Assembly: GCA_012861695.1 (NCBI GenBank)
Contig: JAAOOA010000127.1
Span: 17,802,755 to 17,866,754, forward strand
Direction: 5' to 3'
Source of the DNA: Trematomus loennbergii
Taxonomy: Eukaryota > Chordata > Actinopteri > Perciformes > Nototheniidae
DNA: 64,000 nucleotides
Every line of letters starts with the position of its first letter. The first letter of the stretch is position 1. The notes under the pieces were generated by a model. That model was given only the letters and a program-made list of their open reading frames with translations, made no database searches and was not told the origin of the DNA. Made by a program: the position numbers and the translations under genes. Positions 53,101-58,253 of this stretch are shown here, in pieces.

Positions 53101-55396
53101 GGTTCAGACTGTTTGACCTGTTCATATGGGCCCTTTAAACACAGGATGATGGGAAATGGCACTGTTCTGTGTTCCTTTGAACGCCGCTGTAGAGGGCAGC
53201 TCTGAGAAGCTTCACCTTGAACTGATAAAAGCAATGAATTATCGCTTTGTTTATCCTGCTGCTCAAACTTGGAGTGCATTATCAAAGGACAGAGTGTATT
53301 TTCAAAATCTTGTAAATCTGGTGAATTTATGTCACCATGACTTGGGGACCTTACCTTGGCCTTCTGGTTTCCATTGGGATTGAGGCTCTAGTCCCGTGGT
53401 CTGTAACTGTGAAGTATTGCAGGCAGGATTTAGCACGCTGACCCCCGGCTCTCAGAGGGGTGCTCATGGTCTTCCCAGGCTCAGGGGAGATGACCAGAGC
53501 ATTAGGCCGGGACCCCTCCCTTTGCAGTGGTCTCCTTTCTAATCAAATGTGTCTGGGAGTGATTTGGTTTGAATACTGGTGGCCCGGTCGGATGTGATGG
53601 TGTGTGATTGACGGGCTGTGATGCAGAGCAGGATGTCGGCAGGGTGAAAATACCATTAATGTTATTGCTCATTTCTTAAAGTGGGGGTGGCCACACTGTT
53701 GGTGGAGGTTTGTCACCCTCATCCTCCCCCCCCACCACCACCACCCTTTATTCCCCCTGTTGCACTACAAATGCCCTCTCAACCTGAGCTTCACTCCAGT
53801 TACAAGCTTCTTCACTGATTCTGAACTTCACTGTTGCTCAGAGAGCTTCACACAAAAGTGAAGTTTTAACCACTGATAATGACATCAGTTCACGTTTCCT
53901 TGTTATGTTATAGCAGCTCTGCTACTGCCGTTGGTACAAAGGAAGAACAACAACATCCCATCATTGTGTTTTATGGCCCATAATTGCGCGGTGGGAGGCT
54001 GTGCCCCCCAGGTCTCCTCCTAATGGCTGTTTGTGTGTTATTTTAGTGGCAGATTTACATGTGGGAGGGACGTAGGGCGGGGATTTACAACCAGCAGTGC
54101 CCCTGACGGGCTTAGTGAGTGACTGGCCTCTCCCTGTGTGTTCCAGGTGATAGTACAGTCTGGACGCCAGCCCAGCGTTCTGCAGAAACTGTGTCAGCTG
54201 CCCTTCCAGTACTTCAGCCACCCACGCCTCATCCGAGTGCTCTTCCCCTCCCTCATCTCCGTCTGCTACAACAACTCCCACAACAAGGTCATCCTGCAGC
54301 AGGAGATGAGCTGTGTGCTGCTGGCCACATTCATTCAGGTAAATATGGGAACATGGTCCCATATGTGGTATATGTTTGCACATAAATAAGTCATTATTTT
54401 TCACACAGATGCACACAGATTTCATGGTTGTAATACCTTGGCCAAAACAAATAAAAGATGTACTAAATATCAAAAACAACATATGTGGCTTTATCTTTTT
54501 AAATAAAATGTCCAAACACAATTAATTATTTGCATGGGCTCAATAACAGTTGCTTCTCTGGAGCGCGGTGCATGTGTAACAGGCAGGATTTTACAAAGAT
54601 AAATGTCTTCCTTGACAGTGGATTTACCTGCCACTGGTTCAACTCCCAGTAAACAGCTTGTCTCCTTCATCTTCCTCTGACAACACGCCCCTCACCACTC
54701 TGCAACCACCACTGTTTAGACACCGATTAACTTCCATTCAAAGGGGGACAAGCTATTGTCATTTCTTTCAAACAAAGCAATAATGCATGGGGTCTTACCC
54801 CGCTGCCCTTAGCGTTGAGTTAACCCCAAGAACATTCCTCCAAAGTTTGATCCTAAATGTCTTTATCACTCATTATACCAAAGATATTCATTTTGAATAG
54901 TAAATTACAATGACAATTTCTGAAAAGTCAAAGTAAACCCTGCATTATACCGTTATAGTTGGAACTAATGCTTCTTATATTCTCCCCTAGGATTGTGCTA
55001 CAAATGAGAAAGATTCAGACAACAAAATAAAGCACACAGGTAAGTTATTTTGATAAATTTCAAATGCATAACCAAAAATGTGATAAATTGTATTCATTTT
55101 ATATATTTGATGATATAATGATATGTTAGGTAAAAACAGGCATGTAGGTTTCCCATATTCTAATATTAAGATAAACGTATTTCTTTGTACATTTCTTTGT
55201 GATTAATGTCTTTTATTTTAATGAAATCCTGATTCTTGCTAGTTTTAATAGGTTGTCTGCCCAGTATAATGAAGCTGTTCTTCTCTGTGTGTGCAAAGTT
55301 TCCCAGCAGCTGGATTACTGTGAGTTGTCCAACCGCTTTCCAAGAGATCAGTGGGACTCGGCACTGCAGTTTTTTTTCAAGAAACAGGAAGAGTGA
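6274..55396 (+). CDS. scaper: scaper, S-phase cyclin A-associated protein in the ER (28 exons, 5' partial)
   Basis: In vertebrates this protein is a perinuclear/ER protein that binds cyclin A/CDK2; human loss causes retinal and intellectual disability phenotypes (established knowledge). I matched 28 exons by eye to the human protein as I remember it. In order they show the N-terminal block with RARYWAFLFDNLRRAVDEIY, a DAEGWETVQRG motif, a Pro-rich variable linker, a long Glu/Arg/Lys coiled coil beginning at SMAEVLAKKEEL, one C2H2 zinc finger split over exons 15 and 16, and a helical C-terminal half ending near RFPRDQWDSALQFFFKK. The exons sum to 4070 bases, giving 1355 residues plus stop after an incoming partial codon. 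All phases agree if exon 8 uses its downstream acceptor. Human SCAPER is about 1400 residues, so roughly 90 N-terminal residues lie upstream of the window. The gene converges with isl2. Confidence 0.95.
8301..8505 (-). mobile_element. tRNA-derived SINE, minus strand
   Basis: On the minus strand it begins GGAGGCTGTGGCTCAGTGGG, an RNA polymerase III A-box-like motif. It continues to a B-box-like GTTTGAGTCCCAC, then CTGGGCAAGACACTTCACCC, and ends with GTAAGTCGCTTTGGATAAAA and an ATGTA-type tail. This structure is typical of teleost SINEs whose 3' ends are borrowed from LINEs. I cannot fix the family name. TTATAA-like bases on both sides may be a target duplication. Confidence 0.75.
8583..8666. 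repeat. near-perfect hairpin, 39-bp arms, 6-base loop
   Basis: 8583-8621 and 8628-8666 are inverted copies matching at 38 of 39 positions; the loop is TATAAC. It lies 130 bases upstream of scaper exon 2. It could be a tiny fold-back element, or a locus that gives a structured RNA in the scaper transcript. Confidence 0.85.
8796..8896 (+). CDS. scaper: scaper exon 2
   Basis: The acceptor is CTTTAG|GAG and the donor is AACAG|GTGATC. It encodes EVLMMLDNYVRDFKALIDWI and then QLQEKLEKTDAQN, almost identical to the human segment. Phase is 0 in and 2 out. The exon lies 130 bases downstream of the long hairpin at 8583-8666. Confidence 0.93.
9343..9459 (+). CDS. scaper: scaper exon 3
   Basis: The acceptor is TTCAG|GCCC and the donor is TATGG|GTAAGC. 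It encodes RPTSLAWEVRKMSPGRHVMP then SPSADRMVPSPGALRALNYG. The SLAWEV-KMSPGRHV motif matches the family. Phase is 2 in and 2 out. Confidence 0.92.
9460..10062. other. scaper intron 3
   Basis: About 600 bases of ordinary intron sequence. No repeat, RNA gene or open frame of note was seen. Confidence 0.5.
10063..10184 (+). CDS. scaper: scaper exon 4
   Basis: The acceptor is AATCAG|TGG and the donor is TTGG|GTAAG. It encodes a moderately conserved segment containing PAPTLVAGRHIGPSWADRVK, matching the SWADKVK motif of the human protein. Phase is 2 in and 1 out. Confidence 0.88.
10293..10567 (+). CDS. scaper: scaper exon 5
   Basis: The acceptor is CTCCAG|GTAAAAAG and the donor is ATGGAG|GTACTG. 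It opens with KKDAEGWETVQRGR, a diagnostic motif, and continues into a low-conservation acidic, Ser/Thr/Gln-rich linker that is probably disordered. Phase is 1 in and 0 out. Confidence 0.9.
10568..11072. other. scaper intron 5
   Basis: About 500 bases of ordinary intron sequence, T-rich toward the acceptor. Nothing else was recognised. Confidence 0.5.
11073..11423 (+). CDS. scaper: scaper exon 6 (proline-rich linker)
   Basis: The acceptor is GGTGCAG|CCC and the donor is TCTACT|GTGAGT. It is 117 in-frame codons, rich in Pro, Ala and Thr (for example PPPIPAPSPPQAPEPP), and probably disordered. Its end, LDPTELST, aligns with the human DPSDISN just before SMAEVLAKKEEL. Little else is conserved, so the call rests on frame, splice sites and position. 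Confidence 0.8.
11424..13454. other. scaper intron 6
   Basis: Two kilobases, AT-rich in the second half (12950-13200). No coding or repeat family signature was recognised. Confidence 0.5.
13455..13622 (+). CDS. scaper: scaper exon 7 (start of coiled coil)
   Basis: It encodes SMAEVLAKKEELAERLEKAN then EEAIASAIAEEEQLNREIEA, near-identical to human. The donor is TTCTCT|GTAAGA. Two acceptors 6 bases apart are possible. The first AG (13453-13454) adds Pro-Gln, while the second (13459-13460) starts exactly at SMAEV as in human. Both keep the frame. Phase is 0 in and 0 out. Confidence 0.9.
13734..13794 (+). CDS. scaper: scaper exon 8 with shifted acceptor
   Basis: The conserved part of this exon reads VDWTDMLADYD and joins to AREPWRQN in exon 9. 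If the obvious acceptor (CCACAG, exon from 13729) is used, the frame meets a TAG at 13762-13764. If the next AG (13732-13733) is used, the exon starts at 13734 and is open in the correct phase (0 in, 1 out). The price is that the usual Ala-Ser-Met-rich stretch is replaced by HREWSCGVNV. I chose 13734 for frame. A small indel in the genome or assembly is the alternative. Confidence 0.7.
13901..14018 (+). CDS. scaper: scaper exon 9
   Basis: The acceptor is TCCTGTAG|CTCG and the donor is AAGAG|GTGCAA. It encodes AREPWRQNTSWGEIVEEEPA then RPPGHGIHMHEKLSSPSRKR, one of the best conserved blocks of the family. Phase is 1 in and 2 out. Confidence 0.94.
14064..14330 (-). mobile_element. retroelement 3' end fragment in scaper intron 9, minus strand
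   Basis: On the minus strand it ends AATGTGCATTGTCCCTGTTC, AAATAAA and an AAATT/AAATG tandem tail near 14064-14078, the style of teleost LINE 3' ends. There is no coding part. It occupies about half of the intron at 14019-14544. The boundary on the upper side is a guess. Confidence 0.5.
14545..14656 (+). CDS. scaper: scaper exon 10 (coiled coil)
   Basis: The acceptor is TTGGCAG|AACC and the donor is GAGAGG|GTAAGA. It encodes TIAESKKKHEEKQLKAQQLR and DKLREEKTLKLQKLMER, a charged helical segment nearly identical to human. Phase is 2 in and 0 out. Confidence 0.93.
14657..15097. other. scaper intron 10
   Basis: About 440 bases of ordinary intron sequence between coiled-coil exons. Nothing recognised. 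Confidence 0.5.
15098..15238 (+). CDS. scaper: scaper exon 11 (coiled coil)
   Basis: The acceptor is CTCTGCAG|GAG and the donor is GCCAAG|GTAAAG. It encodes EKEVRKWKEELLDQRRRMMD and then EKLLHAELKREVQLQAIVKK. It contains 47 whole codons, phase 0 on both sides. Confidence 0.94.
15542..15697 (+). CDS. scaper: scaper exon 12 (coiled coil)
   Basis: The acceptor is TGTACAG|GTG and the donor is GTGCAG|GTGCTC. It encodes VNEIAFINTLEAQNKRHDAL then AKLNEYEQRLNELQEDRQRR. Phase is 0 on both sides, 52 codons. Confidence 0.94.
15781..15923 (+). CDS. scaper: scaper exon 13 (coiled coil)
   Basis: The acceptor is CTCTGTAG|GAG and the donor is GCCAG|GTATGT. It encodes ERKRVLEAERQARVEELLMR then RKEQEARIEQQKQDKEKARE, an uninterrupted charged helix. 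Phase is 0 in and 2 out. It is separated from exon 12 by only 83 bases. Confidence 0.94.
15964..16380 (-). mobile_element. retroelement remnant in scaper intron 13, minus strand
   Basis: On the minus strand it ends in AATAAAAGCCTTGAATCTTG and a short CCTTGAAT tandem tail (15964-15992). Toward 16320-16360 lies the teleost-repeat phrase GCCTGTGGGATGAAACTGTC. Its middle (about 16095-16180) is similar to 61110-61215 in an isl2 intron. No coding frame. Confidence 0.6.
16434..16515 (+). CDS. scaper: scaper exon 14 (coiled coil)
   Basis: The acceptor is TCTGAAG|GGAT and the donor is ATGAAG|GTAAAT. It encodes RDREERLAALSAAQQEAMEE then LQKKIQMK, near-identical to human. Phase is 2 in and 0 out. The intron before it carries the retroelement remnant at 15964-16380. 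Confidence 0.93.
16604..16756 (+). CDS. scaper: scaper exon 15 (end of coiled coil, first half of zinc finger)
   Basis: The acceptor is TTTCATAG|CAT and the donor is GTCGTG|GTATGT. It encodes HDESSRRHMEQIEQRKEKAA, then SSGRHANTDYAPKLTPYERK, then KQCSLCCVV. The C-x2-C pair of the C2H2 finger lies at the very end of the exon. Phase is 0 on both sides. Confidence 0.94.
16757..18153. other. scaper intron 15 (splits the zinc finger)
   Basis: 1.4 kb that separates the Cys pair from the His pair of the C2H2 finger. T-rich in 17500-17900; no repeat family or RNA gene recognised. Confidence 0.5.
18154..18261 (+). CDS. scaper: scaper exon 16 (second half of zinc finger)
   Basis: The acceptor is TTTGTAG|ATC and the donor is GAAGTG|GTGCGT. 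It encodes ITSEVHLFSHTKGKRHQQAV, which gives the H-x5-H half of the finger, followed by the conserved SIQGRELSDEEV. A 1.4-kb intron cuts the finger in two. Phase is 0 on both sides. Confidence 0.93.
18262..22182. other. scaper intron 16
   Basis: 3.9 kb with no clear mobile element. The stretch 20500-20620 has a conserved-non-coding look, but nothing specific can be named. Open frames here are short and lack family signatures. Confidence 0.5.
22183..22319 (+). CDS. scaper: scaper exon 17
   Basis: The acceptor is ACTCTAG|GAG and the donor is CTCCAG|GTAATG. It encodes EHLSLKKYVVDIVTDSSVSS and a Lys/Arg-rich stretch, KARKKAKKLRARMNS. Phase is 0 in and 2 out. The basic run is characteristic of this position in the family. 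Confidence 0.92.
23085..23235 (+). mobile_element. degraded SINE-like remnant
   Basis: Phrases CTGAGCAAGGCACTCAACCC, GTGTGTGCACTCGGATGAAT, TTGTAAAGCAGCTTTG and TTAAGTGCAGTCCATTAAC follow the order found in common teleost SINEs with a LINE-like tail. The promoter end is not clear, so it is a 5'-truncated or decayed copy in scaper intron 17. Confidence 0.5.
24745..24921. repeat. three-copy minisatellite, 58-59 bp period
   Basis: ACATCAATGCACATACAA ... GTACATTGAGTTATTGTAG recurs three times, with copies starting at about 24750, 24809 and 24867 and only a few differences. It lies in scaper intron 17. Confidence 0.85.
25871..25942. repeat. (CA)36 microsatellite
   Basis: An uninterrupted CA dinucleotide run of 72 bases in scaper intron 17. 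Likely polymorphic. Confidence 0.97.
26376..26441 (+). CDS. scaper: scaper exon 18
   Basis: This short exon has acceptor TCTGCAG|GGCG and donor GCCAA|GTGAGT. It encodes AKEFETTMEVKTQVPDSPYK, matching human AKEYESLMETKNSGSDSPYK. Phase is 2 in and 2 out. Confidence 0.9.
26442..27137. other. scaper intron 18
   Basis: About 700 bases, AT-rich, with no recognised element. Confidence 0.5.
27138..27264 (+). CDS. scaper: scaper exon 19
   Basis: The acceptor is TGTCCAG|GTTG and the donor is AAACAG|GTAGAG. It encodes LQRLVKDLLKQLQGQDSGQW then ANNKVSGLDRTLGEISRILE, highly conserved. Phase is 2 in and 0 out. Confidence 0.93.
27265..33314. other. scaper intron 19, long
   Basis: 6 kb with no recognised LINE or SINE. 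It holds stretches with a conserved-non-coding look, for example around 28490-28700 and 32130-32260 (CAATTGATTAGGCATGG and AATTATAATTAGG). The last 40 bases are a (CT)n tract next to the exon 20 acceptor. The remainder shows nothing specific. Confidence 0.45.
33282..33309. repeat. (CT)n microsatellite forming the exon 20 polypyrimidine tract
   Basis: A CTTTCTTT lead-in followed by pure CT repeats ends 5 bases before the AG of the scaper exon 20 acceptor (CCATAG). The microsatellite therefore serves as the splice-site pyrimidine tract. Confidence 0.9.
33315..33430 (+). CDS. scaper: scaper exon 20
   Basis: The acceptor is CCATAG|CAC, preceded directly by a (CT)n microsatellite that forms the polypyrimidine tract. 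The donor is CTAAA|GTGAGT. It encodes HNADQVAFQVGGGLSALEQI then LQVVTAASTPTAVPRIPLK, matching human NVADQIAFQAAGGLTALEHI. Phase is 0 in and 2 out. Confidence 0.9.
33431..40540. other. scaper intron 20, longest intron
   Basis: 7.1 kb without a recognised mobile element. Candidate conserved non-coding blocks lie at about 35560-35890 (with ATTAATGAGCTAATT) and 38480-38640 (with CAATTGCATGCTCATTACAT and TTAATTAGTATATG). These are judged by eye from motif content only. Confidence 0.4.
40541..40664 (+). CDS. scaper: scaper exon 21
   Basis: The acceptor is TGTTAG|ATCC and the donor is CTAACA|GTAAGT. It encodes SLCAAVNIYCLACSCCPLNC then SYVLFTNKIALLMDLLLHQL. The cysteine-rich start and the NKI-LMDLL-HQLT block match human. 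Phase is 2 in and 0 out. The intron before it is 7.1 kb, the longest in the window. Confidence 0.92.
40665..42218. other. scaper intron 21
   Basis: 1.55 kb with no recognised repeat, RNA gene or coding signature. Confidence 0.5.
42219..42448 (+). CDS. scaper: scaper exon 22
   Basis: The acceptor is CTTGCAG|ATT and the donor is ATCAG|GTATTC. It encodes IFVPDEDKSIFGRSVNKQVF then DGLTTGLLQTIATILGSLWP, followed by a variable polar linker and FNTRTQDLIS. Phase is 0 in and 2 out. Confidence 0.92.
42449..44041. other. scaper intron 22
   Basis: 1.6 kb. Apart from a short G run near 42776-42784, nothing specific is seen. Confidence 0.5.
44042..44197 (+). CDS. scaper: scaper exon 23
   Basis: The acceptor is CTTCCAG|CTAT and the donor is GGACG|GTAAGC. 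It encodes YVVNMGLIDKLYGCFLSIQG then PVDEHPKVSAFLQQASALLH, closely matching human YVVNMGLIDKLCACFLSVQG. Phase is 2 in and 2 out. Confidence 0.93.
44253..44275. repeat. (AC)n microsatellite
   Basis: A run of about 11 AC units in scaper intron 23, 55 bases after exon 23. The rest of that intron (44198-46484) holds one tandem duplication at 46062-46178 and no other recognised element. Confidence 0.9.
46062..46178. repeat. tandem duplication, 60-bp unit with T-run
   Basis: CACGTCTGC + T-run + AAATATCAAGCTATCGATTA + CTTACAAAAACTCAGTGC occurs twice, at 46062 and 46122. The T-run differs in length (11 versus 8). A short third partial start (CACCTTTCTGCTT) follows. It is a recent duplication in scaper intron 23. 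Confidence 0.9.
46485..46719 (+). CDS. scaper: scaper exon 24
   Basis: The acceptor is CTCCAG|TGCT and the donor is TTCCAG|GTATTT. It encodes SIFDNKRQDPTGLTALLRST then DLVGVVHTLYCILLHSFSPE, and ends with IQVALQGIRFLNNFALLDLS. It matches the human segment IFDNNRQDPTGLTAALQATD. Phase is 2 in and 0 out. Confidence 0.92.
46720..48147. other. scaper intron 24
   Basis: 1.4 kb of ordinary intron sequence; nothing recognised. Confidence 0.5.
48148..48297 (+). CDS. scaper: scaper exon 25
   Basis: The acceptor is CTGTCAG|TCT and the donor is AACCAG|GTAATC. It encodes SVLGAEGLSLAFRHIVSSLL then CVGYFTVNHTDNQ. Human reads IVGAEGLSLAFRHMASSLLG and CVGYFTVNHPDNQ. Phase is 0 on both sides, 50 codons. Confidence 0.93.
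48477..48548. repeat. perfect tandem duplication, 36-bp unit
   Basis: CTTAAATATAGTCATTTTAT + AAGTGATTTTTGTTTT is present twice without visible differences, which suggests a recent event. In scaper intron 25. Confidence 0.9.
50110..50139. repeat. (TA)15 microsatellite
   Basis: A pure TA run of about 30 bases in scaper intron 25. Confidence 0.93.
54147..54338 (+). CDS. scaper: scaper exon 26
   Basis: The acceptor is TTCCAG|GTG and the donor is ATTCAG|GTAAAT. It encodes VIVQSGRQPSVLQKLCQLPF then QYFSHPRLIRVLFPSLISVC and QEMSCVLLATFIQ, a strongly conserved block. Phase is 0 on both sides, 64 codons. A 5.8-kb intron precedes it. Confidence 0.94.
54339..54990. other. scaper intron 26
   Basis: 650 bases of ordinary intron sequence. 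Nothing recognised. Confidence 0.5.
54991..55039 (+). CDS. scaper: scaper exon 27 (short, variable)
   Basis: The acceptor is CCCCTAG|GAT and the donor is CACAG|GTAAGT. It encodes DCATNEKDSDNKIKHT, a polar linker with little similarity to the longer human linker. The call rests on phase (0 in, 1 out), good splice sites, and the correct join to the last exon. Confidence 0.78.
55299..55396 (+). CDS. scaper: scaper exon 28 (last coding exon)
   Basis: The acceptor is TGCAAAG|TTTC and the stop codon is TGA at 55394-55396. It encodes SQQLDYCELSNRFPRDQWDS then ALQFFFKKQEE, matching the human C-terminus (LELANRFPQQAWEEARQFFL). Phase is 1 in. Confidence 0.93.
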
Positions 55397-56065
55397 TGGA
55401 GACGCACACTGTCCTCAAGATGGATAAGCGCAGTATAAACACTTCTAAAGAAACGTGAGATGTGAAATTGGTTACGTTTTTTTGTTCCTCACCTAAAGTC
55501 TGCACACTAGTTATATGTTCTCATATGTTCTTCAAACTTTGTCAAACATTAAGATTGTGAAGCCTTATCCTCAGTGTGTGGCTGTGTTTTGATTTATTTG
55601 AAATCAGATTGGAGTTTATGAGAAATTTGCACAAAATGTATTGTTGTTCTTTGCAGTTAGAACGCATGCACATCTTTTTCATTTAATGTCTAAACGACTC
55701 GTCTGTTTTCTCTTTGTTTCTGTTGTAGATAGAAATGGATGTGTTTTCCAAGCAGTTAAACCTGAAACATTTACTTATACTGTAATTTATAATATGCCAA
55801 GTGTTTTCATTAATACTGTTTGTGTTCATTATTGTATTTGTCTCATGTTTGAATGTGAATGGCCAGAATGTTATGTTGTGTCTTCGTACATTAATGCCGG
55901 TTCAAAGTTACTGTACCTGGCCTGCCTTTATTACAAACTTGTGTTAAGAGTTATATTTGAGTTATATTTGTTATATTTCTCTGTTAGGAGGCACATGCAA
56001 ATTAATATAATTTATTGACTTCTTTACCTTTTAAACATGCAAAATAAAAAATATTATGGCTACAG
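55397..56065 (+). other. scaper: scaper 3' UTR (inferred)
   Basis: This is the AT-rich stretch after the scaper stop codon. A 125-codon open frame at 55641-56018 has no family signature and is taken as chance. The most likely end is just after the AATAAA at 56043-56048. The extent is inferred only from that hexamer. Confidence 0.55.
56043..56048 (+). terminator. candidate scaper polyadenylation signal AATAAA
   Basis: A canonical AATAAA about 650 bases after the scaper stop codon, followed within 50 bases by T/GT-rich sequence. It is the first strong AATAAA hexamer after the stop on the + strand that I noticed. Confidence 0.5.
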
Positions 56066-58136
56066 TATGTATTGTTCTTTGATTTTTCTGTGTGAACTGT
56101 ACAAAGTTTATTTGATACCATTAATATGAGTTAAAAACTATTAAGACTCGGTGGTTGGTCTTGTATTTATGTCTTTTATAACCCTCAATTAAATTAAAGA
56201 AGATGTCCTTATTGGGTCTATGATTTACTTGCATACAAACAATGCTTTGTTTAATGTCAGAGAATGTGACTTCATCAAAATGGTGTGAAATGTAAAAGGA
56301 GGTTGTCTTCCTCTGTACTTGCCTTGCACTGATTTATTGAAAGTAAATTGATTGGTGTATTCAAAATATAGAGATTAGCAAAATAAGGCTTAAGAAATAA
56401 GATAGAAAATAACTCTTATTTTTTTTTAAAACTTGCCTTGCATTGCAGTGTGAAACCGCTGAAGCATTCATTCCAGCTTGCCCAGTTCAAATTTGAAGTC
56501 AGTGTTGATGTTAAATATGTGGAAGGTGTTGAAAATGAATATTCCTTACATGTTTAAATTTGGTGTTTTATTTTGAAATGTATAGTGAGCATATATAATG
56601 TAATTTTTGGGGGCAGTTAGATAGCCCTGTTAGGTACGTTTCAAATTCACATTATCTTCTTAAATGTAGCTGTTTTAGAAGATATAATTATTAGCATGTT
56701 AGCCTTAACAGGATTTTGACTTTCAATGAGACTCTACTTCCTTCAACTGATAAAAGCCGATCCTCCCAAACAAATTGTTGAGGTGTAGTGTGTCAGTCCC
56801 GGCTTGACCTGCATGCTCTTTTGTCCAGCGGCTATTTGCCGGTCAGGATTCCTACTGGAATGAAAATAAACTGAAGACACGCCAGGATGCGTCCGCGGGC
56901 TGGGAGTCCCCTCTCGCGGCTGCGCGCTTTGTTTTGGGTCCATTCAGTGTATCCTGCAGGTGATGCCAGCAGCAGATAAGCGGCCCCGCTGCCTCTCCTC
57001 TGTCTAGACGTGTAACCATAAGCCCCAGGTCGGTATGATAGCCTACTGTGACATTTGTCTAAATAAGAAACATTTGATCGTTGTATCACCATTACAGGAA
57101 AACCGCATTATGCATATTGATTTAAATGTTTGTTTTAACGCCATGGTCTTCTATTTTATTTTGTAAGGAAGATGTTGTGATGATGCGTAGTCTGTCGCGT
57201 CTAATTCAGTGACCTATGACAGAGGGGCCAAAAGCTTAATAATATCTTGTCAACCATCAGTCACTGATCCACTTGGCTCAGAAACTGAGCAGGCCTAAAT
57301 ATAAGCTGAGCTTCTTTACTGCCACCTCAGGGTTTGTGACCTGAAGCTGACAGAAGAGCACCCAAAAATGTGGAAACTGAACATTTGTGACGCTGAAATA
57401 TAGCTTGAGTTTAAGTATTTATTTGTATACGTTTTAGCCCTTGTAAAATGTTGAATTGTAGTACAGAAGCTGGGAAGCTATTTCAACTCTAACCTCCAAC
57501 TCAAACAGTGTCAAGCATTATAAGCAGCAGTTTCCATTGACCTTTAAAATGATTCATTTAGCCTATTTAAAAGAAATCTTCAGTTTTACGAAACAAATTG
57601 AATTTGCATGCAATCATCATTTGAAACTGGTTTTATTGATAAGCTCGGGCTATGTCTGTCTTCATAATAAATAATAATAATAACTTATTTTCTGTTTCAT
57701 TAATTTACAAGAGACGATATTGAAACTTACAAATCATGCACATCTACACAGTTTGTATTCCTGATAAACACAATGTAACCTTAGGACGTCCAATACAGGC
57801 TCACGTGTTTGAATCCCGTAAAATATTCACCACGTTATGGCCAGTTCAGGTATTGGCATTATGGTAAAATGTCCCATAACTAGAAGCCCATTAAGTCCAT
57901 CAACAGCCGTGTGTCCTGCCGAAGTGTCCTTGAGCAACACAATGAGCTTAAACGGCTAAATGTAAAGGGAATAGTCCTCCAATCCTCCGGTCGTCACATG
58001 AATTTATCCTGCAGCATAATCCATCCTGGTCCTTTAATTCGTTTTTCTTTGATTGAATGTCACAGAGGTCTCTGCGCGTCCCCATGCATAGGACGCGGGT
58101 GCGCGCTCGGCGGCTCCAGCTGACCTCGAGGCCTCT
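56066..58136. other. intergenic region between convergent scaper and isl2, including isl2 3' UTR
   Basis: 2 kb, AT-rich in 56066-56700, more GC-rich around 56880-57010. The isl2 3' UTR occupies the upper part. A possible SINE remnant lies at about 57905-57965 (CCGAAGTGTCCTTGAGCAAC). No gene was recognised. Confidence 0.5.
57632..57637 (-). terminator. candidate isl2 polyadenylation signal
   Basis: TTTATT on the + strand reads AATAAA on the minus strand, about 500 bases beyond the isl2 stop. Other TTTATT hexamers lie nearby at about 57417-57423, so this is only a candidate. Confidence 0.3.
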
Positions 58137-58253
58137 TCACGTGTCCACTGGACTCGGCACCATGCTGTTCGGTGTGTCCGGTAACTGAGACGAGAGAGAG
58201 GTCACATCACTGCCCGAGGAGTTGCCCAGAGAGCCCGACTCAGAAAATGACAC
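58137..58253 (-). CDS. isl2: isl2 exon 6 (C-terminus)
   Basis: The acceptor is CTGGCAG|GTG. It encodes [20 protein letters not shown] then [18 protein letters not shown] and stops at TGA (complement of 58137-58139). It matches the human C-terminus except for an Asp in place of Glu near the end. Confidence 0.95.
   Translation of the reverse strand: MSFSESGSLGNSSGSDVTSLSSQLPDTPNSMVPSPVDT

Larger units (their letters stand above)
48298..54146. other. scaper intron 25, long
   Basis: 5.8 kb. It holds a 36-bp tandem duplication (48477-48548) and a (TA)n run (50110-50139), but no recognised LINE or SINE. No gene was recognised in either strand; open frames up to about 108 codons have no family signature. 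Confidence 0.45.

Noticed and set aside
53961..54521. 186-codon open frame on the minus strand
   Set aside because: It overlaps the strongly conserved scaper exon 26 on the opposite strand and has no signature of its own.
55641..56018. 125-codon open frame after scaper
   Set aside because: It lies in the AT-rich 3' UTR, is rich in Cys, Phe, Tyr and Val without any family motif, and has no splice or promoter context. Chance frame.
56743..57092. Minus-strand open frames between scaper and isl2
   Set aside because: No conserved motif and no splice context; the region is intergenic.
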